From: UBA9926 sp023261215
GTDB lineage: Bacteria; Pseudomonadota; Gammaproteobacteria; Pseudomonadales; Azotimanducaceae
Reading direction: 5' to 3'
Length of the DNA stretch: 64,000 nt
NCBI GenBank assembly: GCA_038136035.1
Contig: JAYPYV010000013.1
Span: forward strand, 1 to 64,000
In this document: positions 34,200 to 42,605 of the stretch, one piece after another
Layout: each line of letters begins with the position of its first letter
How positions within the stretch are numbered: position 1 is the first letter of the stretch
Made by a program: the position numbers and the translations under genes
Notes under the pieces: generated by a model
What the model was told of the DNA's origin: nothing
Databases searched by the model: none
The model's input: only the letters and a program-made list of their open reading frames with translations

Positions 34200-35609
34200 A
34201 TGAGCGACTTCGAAGCGCAGCTGCGTGAGGTGCTTACAAGAGAAGTCCCCGGTCTCACGCAGATTCACGCGGTTGAGCGGCTATCGGGAGGCGCAAGCCA
34301 AGAGACGTATCGCTTGAGGGTGACCCTTCATGGTGAAGAAACCTTGCTTGCGCTGCGACGTGCGCCGGGCGGTCAGTTTACGGAGGCGACGCCAGCGCAT
34401 CCTGGGCTCGCCGTTGAAGCGAATCTGATGCGCGCAGCGAGAGACGTCGGCGTCCCGGAACCCGAAGTTCACTATGTCTTTCAGCGGAAAGATAACCTGG
34501 GCGATGGGTTTGTGATGTCCTGGGTGGGTGGGGAGGCCTTGGGTGCGAAAATTGTGAGAGCACCCGAGTTTGCGCCCATCCGCCCCAAGCTCGCTAGAGA
34601 GTGCGGTCGAATCTTGGCCTCAATTCACGCGATTGATCTGGATCAATACGGCCTCAGATCGCAGCTATCAGAAATGCCCCCGAGCATCTTTTTGGATCAA
34701 ATGCTCGAACGATACGACTTGCTCGATTCGCCGCAACCCATGATTGACTACGCGGCTGAATGGTTGCGCGATCATCTGCCCGAGCCGAGCAAGCTGACGC
34801 TGGTTCACAATGACTTCCGTAATGGCAATTTCCTGCTGAAACCCGATGGGATATCGGCCGTCCTCGATTGGGAGGTCGCTCACATTGGTGATCCGATGCG
34901 TGATCTTGGCTGGATTTGCACGAATTCTTGGACCTTCGGCGGTGATCAGCCTGTGGGAGGGTTTGGCGCGTTGGAGGATTTGTTTCAAGGTTACGAGGAG
35001 GTCAGTGGGACACCGGTAGATCCAGAGCATGTGCGGTATTGGCAAGTTTTTGGTTCTTTTTGGTGGGCCATAGGCTGTTTGGGTATGGCTGAGCACTATC
35101 GAACCGGACCAGACAAAACGGTTGAGCGTCCTGGGATCGGCCGTCGCAGCAGCGAGTGCCAGATTGATTGTGTCAATCTTCTCATTCCAGGCGCGTTTAA
35201 TTTGCTCGAGCCTGAGCCCATTGACCAAGCGGATATGCCAACCGTCACTGAGCTTGTGACCAGTGTCCGTGACTTTTTGCGAGAAGACGTGATGTCGCAA
35301 ACCCAAGGTCGAACCCAGTTTTTGGCAAGGGTAGGGGGCAATTCCCTCGACATCGTGCTTCGAGATTTGGCCGTGGGTGCTCGTCATCGAATGGAAGAGC
35401 GCGACCGACTGGCGTCGCTGCTCGATCAATCGGGCTCGCTAGAATCTCAGCGTCGAACCTTGTCTGGGCGAATTCGATCGAGGGAGATCGCCTTAGATTC
35501 GGACGCGCTCAAATCCCATCTTAGGCAGACGGTGGCCAATCAAGTCGCCATTGATCAACCGCGATACTCTGGTTTGAAGCAAGCGCTGGCTTATGCCGAC
35601 GGCCCCTGA
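34200..35609 (+). CDS. APH-fold phosphotransferase (ACAD10/11 N-domain type)
   Basis: Protein of 469 aa. Residues 1-330 are an aminoglycoside-phosphotransferase-like kinase: HAVERLSGGASQETYRL, TLVHNDFRNGNFLL (catalytic Asp in HND) and AVLDWEVAHIGDPMRDLGW (metal-binding DWE). The C-terminal 130 residues form a helical add-on (VTSVRDFLREDVM and on). In human ACAD10 and ACAD11 an APH kinase is fused to an acyl-CoA dehydrogenase and phosphorylates 4-hydroxyacyl-CoA, making them degradable; in bacteria the two are adjacent genes, as here (3-base gap). The likely role is therefore catabolism of 4-hydroxy acids, by analogy. No antibiotic resistance is implied. Confidence 0.9.
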   Translation: MSDFEAQLREVLTREVPGLTQIHAVERLSGGASQETYRLRVTLHGEETLLALRRAPGGQFTEATPAHPGLAVEANLMRAARDVGVPEPEVHYVFQRKDNLGDGFVMSWVGGEALGAKIVRAPEFAPIRPKLARECGRILASIHAIDLDQYGLRSQLSEMPPSIFLDQMLERYDLLDSPQPMIDYAAEWLRDHLPEPSKLTLVHNDFRNGNFLLKPDGISAVLDWEVAHIGDPMRDLGWICTNSWTFGGDQPVGGFGALEDLFQGYEEVSGTPVDPEHVRYWQVFGSFWWAIGCLGMAEHYRTGPDKTVERPGIGRRSSECQIDCVNLLIPGAFNLLEPEPIDQADMPTVTELVTSVRDFLREDVMSQTQGRTQFLARVGGNSLDIVLRDLAVGARHRMEERDRLASLLDQSGSLESQRRTLSGRIRSREIALDSDALKSHLRQTVANQVAIDQPRYSGLKQALAYADGP

Positions 35610-35736
35610 TCAAGGGTAGCCGCTGGCGAATCACTGGCTTGTAGCGTCTGAGGTCGATTGACGCGCAGGCTGGAAGTTGCAAGCAAACTGACTGGGTTTT
35701 CTTACAAACGTGGCAAGAATGTGAAGGAATACGCAC

Positions 35737-36504
35737 ATGAGTAAATTCTCGCTCTCCGGCAAGACGGTCTTGGTAACAGGCGCTTCCTCGGGATTTGGAC
35801 ATCATTTTGCTGGGGTTCTCGCCGAAGCCGGCGCGCAGGTTGTGTTGGGTGCTCGGCGGATGGATAAGATCGAGGCGCGTGTGACCTCCCTTAAGGCCGA
35901 GGGTCATTCGGTGATGGGGGTTGAGCTCGATGTGAATGATCCAGAGTCAGCGGCGCATTTCCTGAGCGCCGCCGAACGCGAATTCGGTTCGATTGATGTT
36001 CTGATCAACAACGCCGGCGTTGAAGCGGGGGCAAAGACCTACACCATGATTGATGAGGATGACTGGGATTACGTGCTGAATACCAACCTGAAATCGGTCT
36101 GGCGTCTCAGTAAGTACTACACCGAATGGGTCGCAGCGCATAGGGTTTCGGGCAACATTATAAACGTGGCCTCGATTACAGCCTACCGAACCATCAAGGG
36201 ACAGTTCCCTTATGCAGTGTCCAAAGCCGCATTGGTTAAAGCCACCGAGATTATGGCACTCGAAGGCGCTCGACATGGAGTGCGCGTCAATGCGCTCGCC
36301 CCCGGATACATTCTGACCGATGTGTCCCGCGTGCTTCTCGAAAGTGAACGCTCTGAATCCTTTGTTAAAGGAATTCCCATGCGGCGATATGGAGAGTTTG
36401 AAGACTTGGATGGCCCTCTGCTGCTGTTGGCATCCGATGCCTCGAGTTACATGACGGGGTCGACCATTGTGGTTGACGGCGGGCATATCTGCGCTGAACT
36501 GTAG
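35737..36504 (+). CDS. Short-chain dehydrogenase/reductase
   Basis: Classical SDR of 255 aa. Seen: VLVTGASSGFGHH (TGxxxGxG), basic ARRMDK after strand 2 suggesting NADP(H), VLINNAGVEAG, the Ser in NVASITAYRT, YAVSK with Tyr and Lys, ALAPGYILTDV and the closing TGSTIVVDGGH. Ribosome-binding site GAAGGAAT before ATG 35737 is serviceable. It follows the ACAD/phosphotransferase pair on the same strand after 127 bases and could act on the same hydroxyacyl chain. Substrate unknown. Confidence 0.93.
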   Translation: MSKFSLSGKTVLVTGASSGFGHHFAGVLAEAGAQVVLGARRMDKIEARVTSLKAEGHSVMGVELDVNDPESAAHFLSAAEREFGSIDVLINNAGVEAGAKTYTMIDEDDWDYVLNTNLKSVWRLSKYYTEWVAAHRVSGNIINVASITAYRTIKGQFPYAVSKAALVKATEIMALEGARHGVRVNALAPGYILTDVSRVLLESERSESFVKGIPMRRYGEFEDLDGPLLLLASDASSYMTGSTIVVDGGHICAEL

Positions 36505-36629
36505 GCGTTACCCGTCGCAACGCGCAGTGGGCCTGGTTTCAAAGCGCTTGTGAGGGGCGTGGCACCAGGCCGAATTGGGGTGGGCTTCTGCGTTGTAATT
36601 AATGCGCAATGGAGCATTGATCTTTGAAG

Positions 36630-36648
36630 GCTGAATGATAATAATTCG
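36630..36648 (+). promoter_or_regulatory. Fur box upstream of feoA
   Basis: The 19 bases match the classical Fur consensus at 13 positions, including the run AATGATAAT. They sit within an inverted repeat whose arms TGAATG (36631-36636) and CATTCA (36648-36653) are exact complements. The site lies 22-45 bases before the feoA start, where Fur with iron would block transcription. Confidence 0.75.
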
Positions 36649-36674
36649 CATTCAGTTTTAGTCCAGTGGAAAGC

Positions 36675-36908
36675 ATGAGCACCCTAGCCCAGATTAATGT
36701 TGGCCGTCGTTGCCGGGTCGTCACGACTGAAATCGCGAGCCCTGAGGCGCAAGCGCATCTGGAAGCCATGGGTATTTTCCCCGGTGTGGAGATGAAGGTG
36801 CTGAGGGAAGCCCCCTTGGGTGATCCCATCCAAGTTCGTATCGGTGTGTCGCTCATGAGCATTCGAAAGCAAGAAGCTGCCTGCATCGGCGTCGAATCGG
36901 TCCTCTAA
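36675..36908 (+). CDS. feoA: Ferrous iron transport protein A
   Basis: SH3-like cytoplasmic protein of 77 aa that assists FeoB. Seen: TLAQINVGRRCRVV, LEAMGIFPGVEMKVLREAPLGDPIQVRIG and SLMSIRKQEAACIGVE, the order of strands of a FeoA domain. ATG 36675 is chosen over GTG 36666 because GGAAA precedes it. A Fur box ends just upstream, so expression should rise when iron is scarce. The stop is directly followed by the feoB ATG with no spacer. No feoC follows feoB. Confidence 0.93.
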   Translation: MSTLAQINVGRRCRVVTTEIASPEAQAHLEAMGIFPGVEMKVLREAPLGDPIQVRIGVSLMSIRKQEAACIGVESVL

Positions 36909-39023
36909 ATGCCCTCCACCACTGTCGGCCTCGTGGGAAATCCCAACAGCGGCAAGAGCACGCTGTTCAATGGCTTGACCGGTGCTCATCAGCGGGTTGG
37001 AAATTGGCCCGGTGTCACCGTTGAAAAAAAATCAGGCGCTTGCCGAATCGATTCGGGATGGGTCGATGTTGTTGATTTGCCAGGACTTTACAGTCTTGAG
37101 CAGGATCGAGGCGGCCTGGATGAATCAATCGCATCAGGATTTTTGCGGTCAGCCGACTGCGACATCATCCTCAACATTGTTGACGCCACGAACTTAGAAC
37201 GTCACCTGCTGCTGACGCAACAGCTGCAACGTTTAGGCCATCCGATGCTTATCGTGCTCAATATGGTTGATGTGGCTGATCGCCATGGTGTCTCCGTTGA
37301 TTCTGAAGCCTTGTCAGAGGCGTTGGGTGTGCCTGTGATCCCCATGGTAGCAAGTCGAAATGAAGGGCTGACTGAGCTGAAGAAGGCCTTGTCGGCCATG
37401 GTGCAAAGGCTCTCGAGTCCTGTGGAGTCAACCGTCGATGAGAGCGATCAACCGGCCCTAGAGGTCTCGAGTGGATCAACCGGCGCGAAGACTTACTTTG
37501 CACGCGCTCAGGCCATCGGCTCCAAGGTGGTCAAGGTGAGCGCGATGAGTCACACCCCGAGCGAGCGCATCGATGCCGTGGTCCTCAATCGCTGGCTGGG
37601 TATCCCGATCTTCTTGTTGGCGATGTACACGATGTTCACGCTGGCCATCAATCTGGGTGCTGTGTTCATCGATTTCTTCGACCTACTGTTTGGTGCCTTG
37701 TTCGTGGACGGCACAAGCCAACTGCTTCATGCGCTCTCGGCGCCAGAATGGCTCGTTGCGCTCCTCGCCGATGGTCTCGGTGGGGGGATTCAACTGGTTG
37801 CGACCTTTATTCCGGTGGTGGGATTTCTGTTCTTGTGTCTTTCTATCATGGAAGACTCGGGCTATATGGCTCGCGCAGCCTTTGTGATTGATCGCCTTAT
37901 GATCTCCATTGGCTTACCTGGCAATGCCTTCGTTCCTTTGATTGTTGGATTTGGATGCAATGTCCCCGCGGTGATGGCCTCTCGAAGCTTGCCGTCTGCC
38001 CAGGATCGATTGATGACGATGGCCATGGCACCCTTTATGTCCTGTGGCGCGAGGCTGACCGTTTACGCATTGTTCGCCACCGTTTTTTTCAGGGACAGCG
38101 GACAAAACATTGTGTTCTTGCTTTATTTGTTGGGGATCGGCATGGCGATCTTCACCGGATGGATCTTTCGTAAACAGATTTTCTCTGGTCAAATCTCGCC
38201 ATCTTTCGCAGAAATGCCGGTCTATCACGTACCCAATCCGCGCAACATTTTTATGACCACATGGCTGCGATTGAAAAGTTTTGTGGTTCGGGCAGGGCGA
38301 ACCATTCTTATTGTGGTCCTTGCACTCAGCATGCTGAACTCCATGGCGCTGGATGGGTCTTTTGGCCATCAGGATTCGGACCGATCGGTCCTGGCGACGA
38401 TTGGCAAGCGGATCACGCCTTTGTTCGCTCCAATGGGTATCGAAGAGAATAATTGGCCCGCGACGGTTGGGCTGTTTACTGGGCTCTTCGCGAAAGAGGC
38501 GGTGGTTGGCACCTTAGATGCCCTCTATAGCGGCGGTGCCAAAGAGGACCCCGTTGAGATTTTGGATGGCGTCCATGCGGCGTTTGCGAGCATTGGTGAA
38601 AACTTGTTAGCACTCGCAGACGCCGTAGGCGATCCGCTCGGTCTCGCCGTCATCAGCGAAACCGAACCCGAGCATCAAGCCACTCGCGACAACATGATTC
38701 AGCAGTTTGGCGGAGCGTTTCCCGCATTCTGCTACCTGGTCTTTATCCTGCTGTACGCGCCCTGCGTTGCGGTGGTGGCGGCCATGACCAAAGAGGCGGG
38801 TTGGCGATGGTCAGCGTTGGTGTTCTTGTGGACCACGGGGCTCGGATATCTCACGGCGACGACCATTTATCAGGTGGGTGTGTTTGCTGACCATCCTCAG
38901 TTTTCCGGCTTGTGGATTGCTGGTGCATTAATCAGTTTGACTGGGATGATCATCTTGATGAAGCGATTGGGCGCGCGTGCAGCGTCGGCTCAGCTGATTC
39001 CTGTGGTTCAGGTTACGGTTTAG
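36909..39023 (+). CDS. feoB: Ferrous iron transport protein B
   Basis: Inner-membrane Fe(II) transporter of 704 aa with an N-terminal G-protein domain. Seen: G1 GNPNSGKS (10-17), the switch region GNWPGVTVEKK, G3 DLPGLYSL, G4 NMVD, then a GDI-like helical linker and about eight to ten membrane segments with paired Gate motifs (GFLFLCLSIMEDSGYMARAAF and GLFAKEAVVGTL). It imports ferrous iron under GTP control at low oxygen or low pH. It starts on the base after the feoA stop and shares the Fur-regulated promoter. A little shorter than E. coli FeoB (773 aa), within the family range. Confidence 0.96.
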   Translation: MPSTTVGLVGNPNSGKSTLFNGLTGAHQRVGNWPGVTVEKKSGACRIDSGWVDVVDLPGLYSLEQDRGGLDESIASGFLRSADCDIILNIVDATNLERHLLLTQQLQRLGHPMLIVLNMVDVADRHGVSVDSEALSEALGVPVIPMVASRNEGLTELKKALSAMVQRLSSPVESTVDESDQPALEVSSGSTGAKTYFARAQAIGSKVVKVSAMSHTPSERIDAVVLNRWLGIPIFLLAMYTMFTLAINLGAVFIDFFDLLFGALFVDGTSQLLHALSAPEWLVALLADGLGGGIQLVATFIPVVGFLFLCLSIMEDSGYMARAAFVIDRLMISIGLPGNAFVPLIVGFGCNVPAVMASRSLPSAQDRLMTMAMAPFMSCGARLTVYALFATVFFRDSGQNIVFLLYLLGIGMAIFTGWIFRKQIFSGQISPSFAEMPVYHVPNPRNIFMTTWLRLKSFVVRAGRTILIVVLALSMLNSMALDGSFGHQDSDRSVLATIGKRITPLFAPMGIEENNWPATVGLFTGLFAKEAVVGTLDALYSGGAKEDPVEILDGVHAAFASIGENLLALADAVGDPLGLAVISETEPEHQATRDNMIQQFGGAFPAFCYLVFILLYAPCVAVVAAMTKEAGWRWSALVFLWTTGLGYLTATTIYQVGVFADHPQFSGLWIAGALISLTGMIILMKRLGARAASAQLIPVVQVTV

Positions 39024-39357
39024 GACGAGGGCGAGACCATGTCCTTTGGGGATGCTGCGGGTAAAACGCGTTGTCCGTGATGCGCTTGCTCGCTGTAATT
39101 CAGTTAGACTGGGCGTCTTTTGTTGGGGCTGTAATCGCCCGACGCTTGCAGACATGATCTGGGTGTCAGGCCTCATTTGGCGTTATCTTGCGGTCCATGC
39201 GGCATGTAACTCTCGAGCCAGTAGCGAACGCGCCTCGATGATGGGTCGATACGGATAGGGAGCGCTGCCCGGTCGAATCCTCAACTCGCCCGCAAGCAAA
39301 TCTTTTGAGACCCTAGCGCATCTCGGTTAGCGCACGACGAATGGTGCAGAGGAACTA
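39024..39357. other. Intergenic stretch, nothing identified
   Basis: About 330 bases between feoB and the calcium/sodium exchanger. A 70-codon frame at 39046-39258 lacks motifs. A T-loop-like string near 39270 (GGTCGAATCC) lacks any tRNA-like pairing around it. No terminator is evident. Confidence 0.4.
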
Positions 39358-40353
39358 ATGGACATGGCATCTGAACTCAGCCCTTACATGGGCGATCTCA
39401 TTGATTTGGGGTTGGTCTTGGTGGGATTCGCATTGCTCATTGGCGGTGGCGATGCATTGGTGCGGGGCGCCTTAGCGCTGGCGGCTCGCCATCACGTTTC
39501 ACCGCTCCTGGTGGGGATGACCGTGGTCGCGATGGGTACGTCAGCGCCAGAGCTCGTGGTCTCGATTTTATCCGCAATCTCTGGCCATGCGGATATAGCC
39601 CTTGGGAACGTGATTGGGAGCAACATTGCCAACGTCTTGTTGGTCATTGGCGTGCCGGTTTTGATTTACCCTATGGCGACGGCGCAGCCGGGACTCGCGC
39701 GTCAGACCAACATTATGATGCTGACTTCAATCGCGTTTGTGGGCCTCCTGTTCTTGGGAACGATCAGCACCCTGCAGGGCCTGATATTACTCGCGGGCCT
39801 GGGTTTATTCCTTTTTGGTGCCGCGCGTGGCGACGTGGAACTCTCCGCACTCGACGAAGTGAAGGCGCAGCTTGGCGAAGTGGCAACGCACCATTTGAGT
39901 TACTGGCGGATTCTGCTTTGGCTGGGTCTTGGCATGGTGTTATTGCCGCTTGGTGCTGAATTTGTGGTGGATTCAGGCACCAGCCTAGCGGAGTCTTGGG
40001 GGATTGGTGAGGCCGTGATTGGGCTGACCATCGTGGCCTTGGGTACCTCGCTGCCCGAGCTCGCAACCACCGTCGCCGCAGCATTCCGCAGGAATGTTGA
40101 CGTTGCGCTGGGCAATGTCATTGGCAGTAACATTTTTAACATGCTGGCGATCGTGGGCATCACAGCGCTGATTGCAGACCTCGACGTTGCGCCGGCGTTT
40201 TTGAGCTACGATGTTTGGGTCATGCTGGCGGTCGCATTGTTTTTAACGGCCGCGGTCTGGCGCCGCCAGGTGATTGGCCCGAGACTCGGCATTTTGTTGC
40301 TGATTGGGTACGGCCTCTACATCTATCATTTAGTTACGGGTTCACTGAGCTAG
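39358..40353 (+). CDS. Calcium/sodium antiporter (CaCA family, YrbG-like)
   Basis: Inner-membrane exchanger of 331 aa with about ten hydrophobic segments in two inverted halves. The two alpha-repeats are clear: GMTVVAMGTSAPELVVS followed by ALGNVIGSNIANV, and GLTIVALGTSLPELATT followed by ALGNVIGSNIFNM. The Glu in each GTSxPEL is the ion-binding residue. It expels Ca2+ in exchange for Na+ or H+. Ribosome-binding site AGAGG five bases before ATG 39358. It may be co-transcribed with the amino-acid permease 40 bases downstream. Confidence 0.95.
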   Translation: MDMASELSPYMGDLIDLGLVLVGFALLIGGGDALVRGALALAARHHVSPLLVGMTVVAMGTSAPELVVSILSAISGHADIALGNVIGSNIANVLLVIGVPVLIYPMATAQPGLARQTNIMMLTSIAFVGLLFLGTISTLQGLILLAGLGLFLFGAARGDVELSALDEVKAQLGEVATHHLSYWRILLWLGLGMVLLPLGAEFVVDSGTSLAESWGIGEAVIGLTIVALGTSLPELATTVAAAFRRNVDVALGNVIGSNIFNMLAIVGITALIADLDVAPAFLSYDVWVMLAVALFLTAAVWRRQVIGPRLGILLLIGYGLYIYHLVTGSLS

Positions 40354-40393
40354 GTCATCCCTGCTGAGGCGGACGAATGCCGGGTGCCAAGGT

Positions 40394-41695
40394 ATGAATA
40401 GGTTCTCTCCACTGACCGCGACAGCGATCGTCATCGCCAACATGATTGGCACGGGGGTGTTTACCAGTCTCGGCTTTCAGTTGATGGACGTGCAGTCGAG
40501 CTCTGCCATTCTGCTCTTATGGGTCATCGGGGGGGTTGCTGCGCTCTGCGGTGCGCTGACTTATGCAGAACTCGGCGCGCAGCTGCCGAGATCCGGCGGT
40601 GAGTACAACTTTTTAGGTCGGCTCTATCATCCGGCCGTGGGGTTCGTGTCAGGCTGGATCTCAATCACCATCGGGTTTGCGGCGCCGATTGCTCTGGCGG
40701 CGATGACCTTCTCGGCGTATTTGGGGTCAGCGTTTCCGGACCTCTCGGGACAGGCACTGGCGGCGGGGCTGATCATCATTTTGACGGGCCTTCATGGGAT
40801 CACGCGCAAACTCAGTGGCGCAACCCAGGTCGTTTTCACTGGACTTAAAATTGTCCTCGTGCTCGCCTTCAGTACGGCAGCGCTGACCTTGGGCGAAACA
40901 CAGCCTCTACCATTCTCTTTTGGCGAAGTGGAGGTGGCCTACCTTTCGAGCAGTGCCTTTGCGGTGTCTTTGATTTACGTCAACTACGCCTACACCGGGT
41001 GGAATGCAGCGACCTATTTAATCGATGAAGTCGATCATCCTGAGCGGAACCTGCCGAAGGTTCTGATGGTGGGTACCGGGTTCGTGATGGTGAGTTATGT
41101 CTTACTGAACTTCGTGTTTATGAAGGTCGCGCCGATTGAAGCCATGCAAGGAAAGATTGAAATAGGGATGATCGCTGCTGACTATGCTTTCGGCGAGGCG
41201 GGTGGTCAGGCGATGGGGATCACGCTGTCTATGCTGTTGATTTCAACCGTCTCAGCCATGCTGATGGCCGGCCCCAGAGTCTTGCAGGTTATTGGCCAAG
41301 ATTTTCGTTTGTTTGGCTTCCTTGCGAAAACCAACAAGGATGGGATTCCGATGACCGCTATTCTTGCCGTTGCGGGGCTGAGTTTGATGCTAGTGCTCAC
41401 CTCCAGTTTCGAATCGGTGCTGGTCTTCTCAGGGTTTGTGCTGGCCTTGAACACCTTCTTCGCAGTGGCTGGCGTTTTCATTCTGCGATTCAAACAACGT
41501 GCGGATGGCCAGGAAGTCGTTGGGTATCAGACCTGGGGCTATCCTGTGACCCCGATTCTTTACCTGGGGCTTACTGCGTGGACGCTGGTGTTTATTCTCC
41601 TCGAGCGGCCAAAGGAAGCGCTCGCTGCCGGGTTAATCATTCTTTTAGGACTGATGCTCTATTGGCTTTCGGAGCGACTCGGCACTGACCGTTAA
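40394..41695 (+). CDS. APC-family amino-acid permease
   Basis: Inner-membrane permease of 433 aa with about twelve hydrophobic segments. Seen: IVIANMIGTGVFTSLG, the unwound TM1 motif of the amino-acid/polyamine/organocation family, ELGAQLPRSGGEYNFLGRLYHP after TM2, and YAYTGWNAATYLIDEVDHPERNLPK around TM6. The order fits the LAT/YcaM-like group; the substrate is not predictable. It overlaps the stop of the convergent crotonase by 4 bases, leaving no room for a terminator on either strand. Confidence 0.94.
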   Translation: MNRFSPLTATAIVIANMIGTGVFTSLGFQLMDVQSSSAILLLWVIGGVAALCGALTYAELGAQLPRSGGEYNFLGRLYHPAVGFVSGWISITIGFAAPIALAAMTFSAYLGSAFPDLSGQALAAGLIIILTGLHGITRKLSGATQVVFTGLKIVLVLAFSTAALTLGETQPLPFSFGEVEVAYLSSSAFAVSLIYVNYAYTGWNAATYLIDEVDHPERNLPKVLMVGTGFVMVSYVLLNFVFMKVAPIEAMQGKIEIGMIAADYAFGEAGGQAMGITLSMLLISTVSAMLMAGPRVLQVIGQDFRLFGFLAKTNKDGIPMTAILAVAGLSLMLVLTSSFESVLVFSGFVLALNTFFAVAGVFILRFKQRADGQEVVGYQTWGYPVTPILYLGLTAWTLVFILLERPKEALAAGLIILLGLMLYWLSERLGTDR

Positions 41696-42549
41696 TCTGG
41701 AGACCGCGCGCCTCGAATGGGCGGTAGATCTGCAAACTGACCTGGTCGAGATTCTGCGCGGGCTTGCATTGCCTCTTGAATTTCGTCGCGATGGAAGTGG
41801 GAGGCATTCCATATCGCGACGTAATCTAAGCCATCTTGGGTCGTGTGATCGCGTGCGTAATTGATCATTCGTTTGCAACCATAGACCGCCAGCGGCGCCT
41901 TGGAGGCAATCTCGCGGGCAATGGCCGTCACACCTTCAACCATGGACTCATGGTTAGGAAATACGCGATTCACCAGACCCATGTCTCGAGCTTCGTCGGC
42001 CGATACCCTCCGGCCTGTGTAAGCCATCTCCCGCACATAGCCTTCTGGGATCAGTTTCACGAGTCTGGGGAAGGTGCCAACGTCTGCGGTGAGACCAATA
42101 TTCGTCTCAAAGATGGTGAAGTAAGCATCCTCGCTGGCATAGCGGATGTCACATGCCGTGATGAGATCAACCCCGCCGCCGATGCATCCGCCCTGAACAG
42201 CGACAAGCACCGGTACTCGACAGTTTTCTAGGATAGAAAACGCGTCCTGCATGTGGCGCGCATGATCGTAAAACGCGGTGGGCGCTTGACGTTTTTTCAC
42301 CGTTGCCAGCGCAGGATCCGTGGTTCCTTCGTGGTTCGAGAAGGACGCAGTATCGAGGCCCGATGAGAAGTGAGGCCCGGTTGAACTGACCACAATCACC
42401 CTCGCTCTCGCGTGCTCATCGATATCGCGGATGATTTGAGGGAGTTCCGCCCAGAAGGTGGGATTCATGCTGTTGCGCTTTTCGGGTCGATTCAGCGTGA
42501 CGTGGGCGATTTGATCCTGAATGGTGACGTCAAAGCAGGCATAGGTCAT
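41692..42549 (-). CDS. Crotonase, delta3,5-delta2,4-dienoyl-CoA isomerase-like
   Basis: Crotonase-fold enzyme of 285 aa close in motif to the ECH1 (dienoyl-CoA isomerase) group: GPHFSSGLDTASF, GGCIGGGVDLITACDIRYAS and IFETNIGLTADVGTFPRL. The three acids used in the rat enzyme are all present (Asp in GGVDL, Glu in FETN, Asp in TADVG). It would shift a 3,5-diene to a 2,4-diene during breakdown of odd-position unsaturated fatty acids. Convergent with the permease (4-base overlap). ATG 42549. Confidence 0.92.
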   Translation of the reverse strand: MTYACFDVTIQDQIAHVTLNRPEKRNSMNPTFWAELPQIIRDIDEHARARVIVVSSTGPHFSSGLDTASFSNHEGTTDPALATVKKRQAPTAFYDHARHMQDAFSILENCRVPVLVAVQGGCIGGGVDLITACDIRYASEDAYFTIFETNIGLTADVGTFPRLVKLIPEGYVREMAYTGRRVSADEARDMGLVNRVFPNHESMVEGVTAIAREIASKAPLAVYGCKRMINYARDHTTQDGLDYVAIWNASHFHRDEIQEAMQARAESRPGQFADLPPIRGARSPD

Positions 42550-42605
42550 GGCGCGGTCTCCGTAAGGGGCGCTCTCAAACGAGCAACAATGAGTATAGGC
42601 TGAGC

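Noticed and set aside
34200..35609. Aminoglycoside resistance gene
   Set aside because: The APH fold is shared, but the 3-base link to an acyl-CoA dehydrogenase and the C-terminal helical domain point to acyl-CoA metabolism.
39240..39300. tRNA-like T-loop string GGTCGAATCC
   Set aside because: No acceptor stem, anticodon arm or CCA pairing can be built around it.
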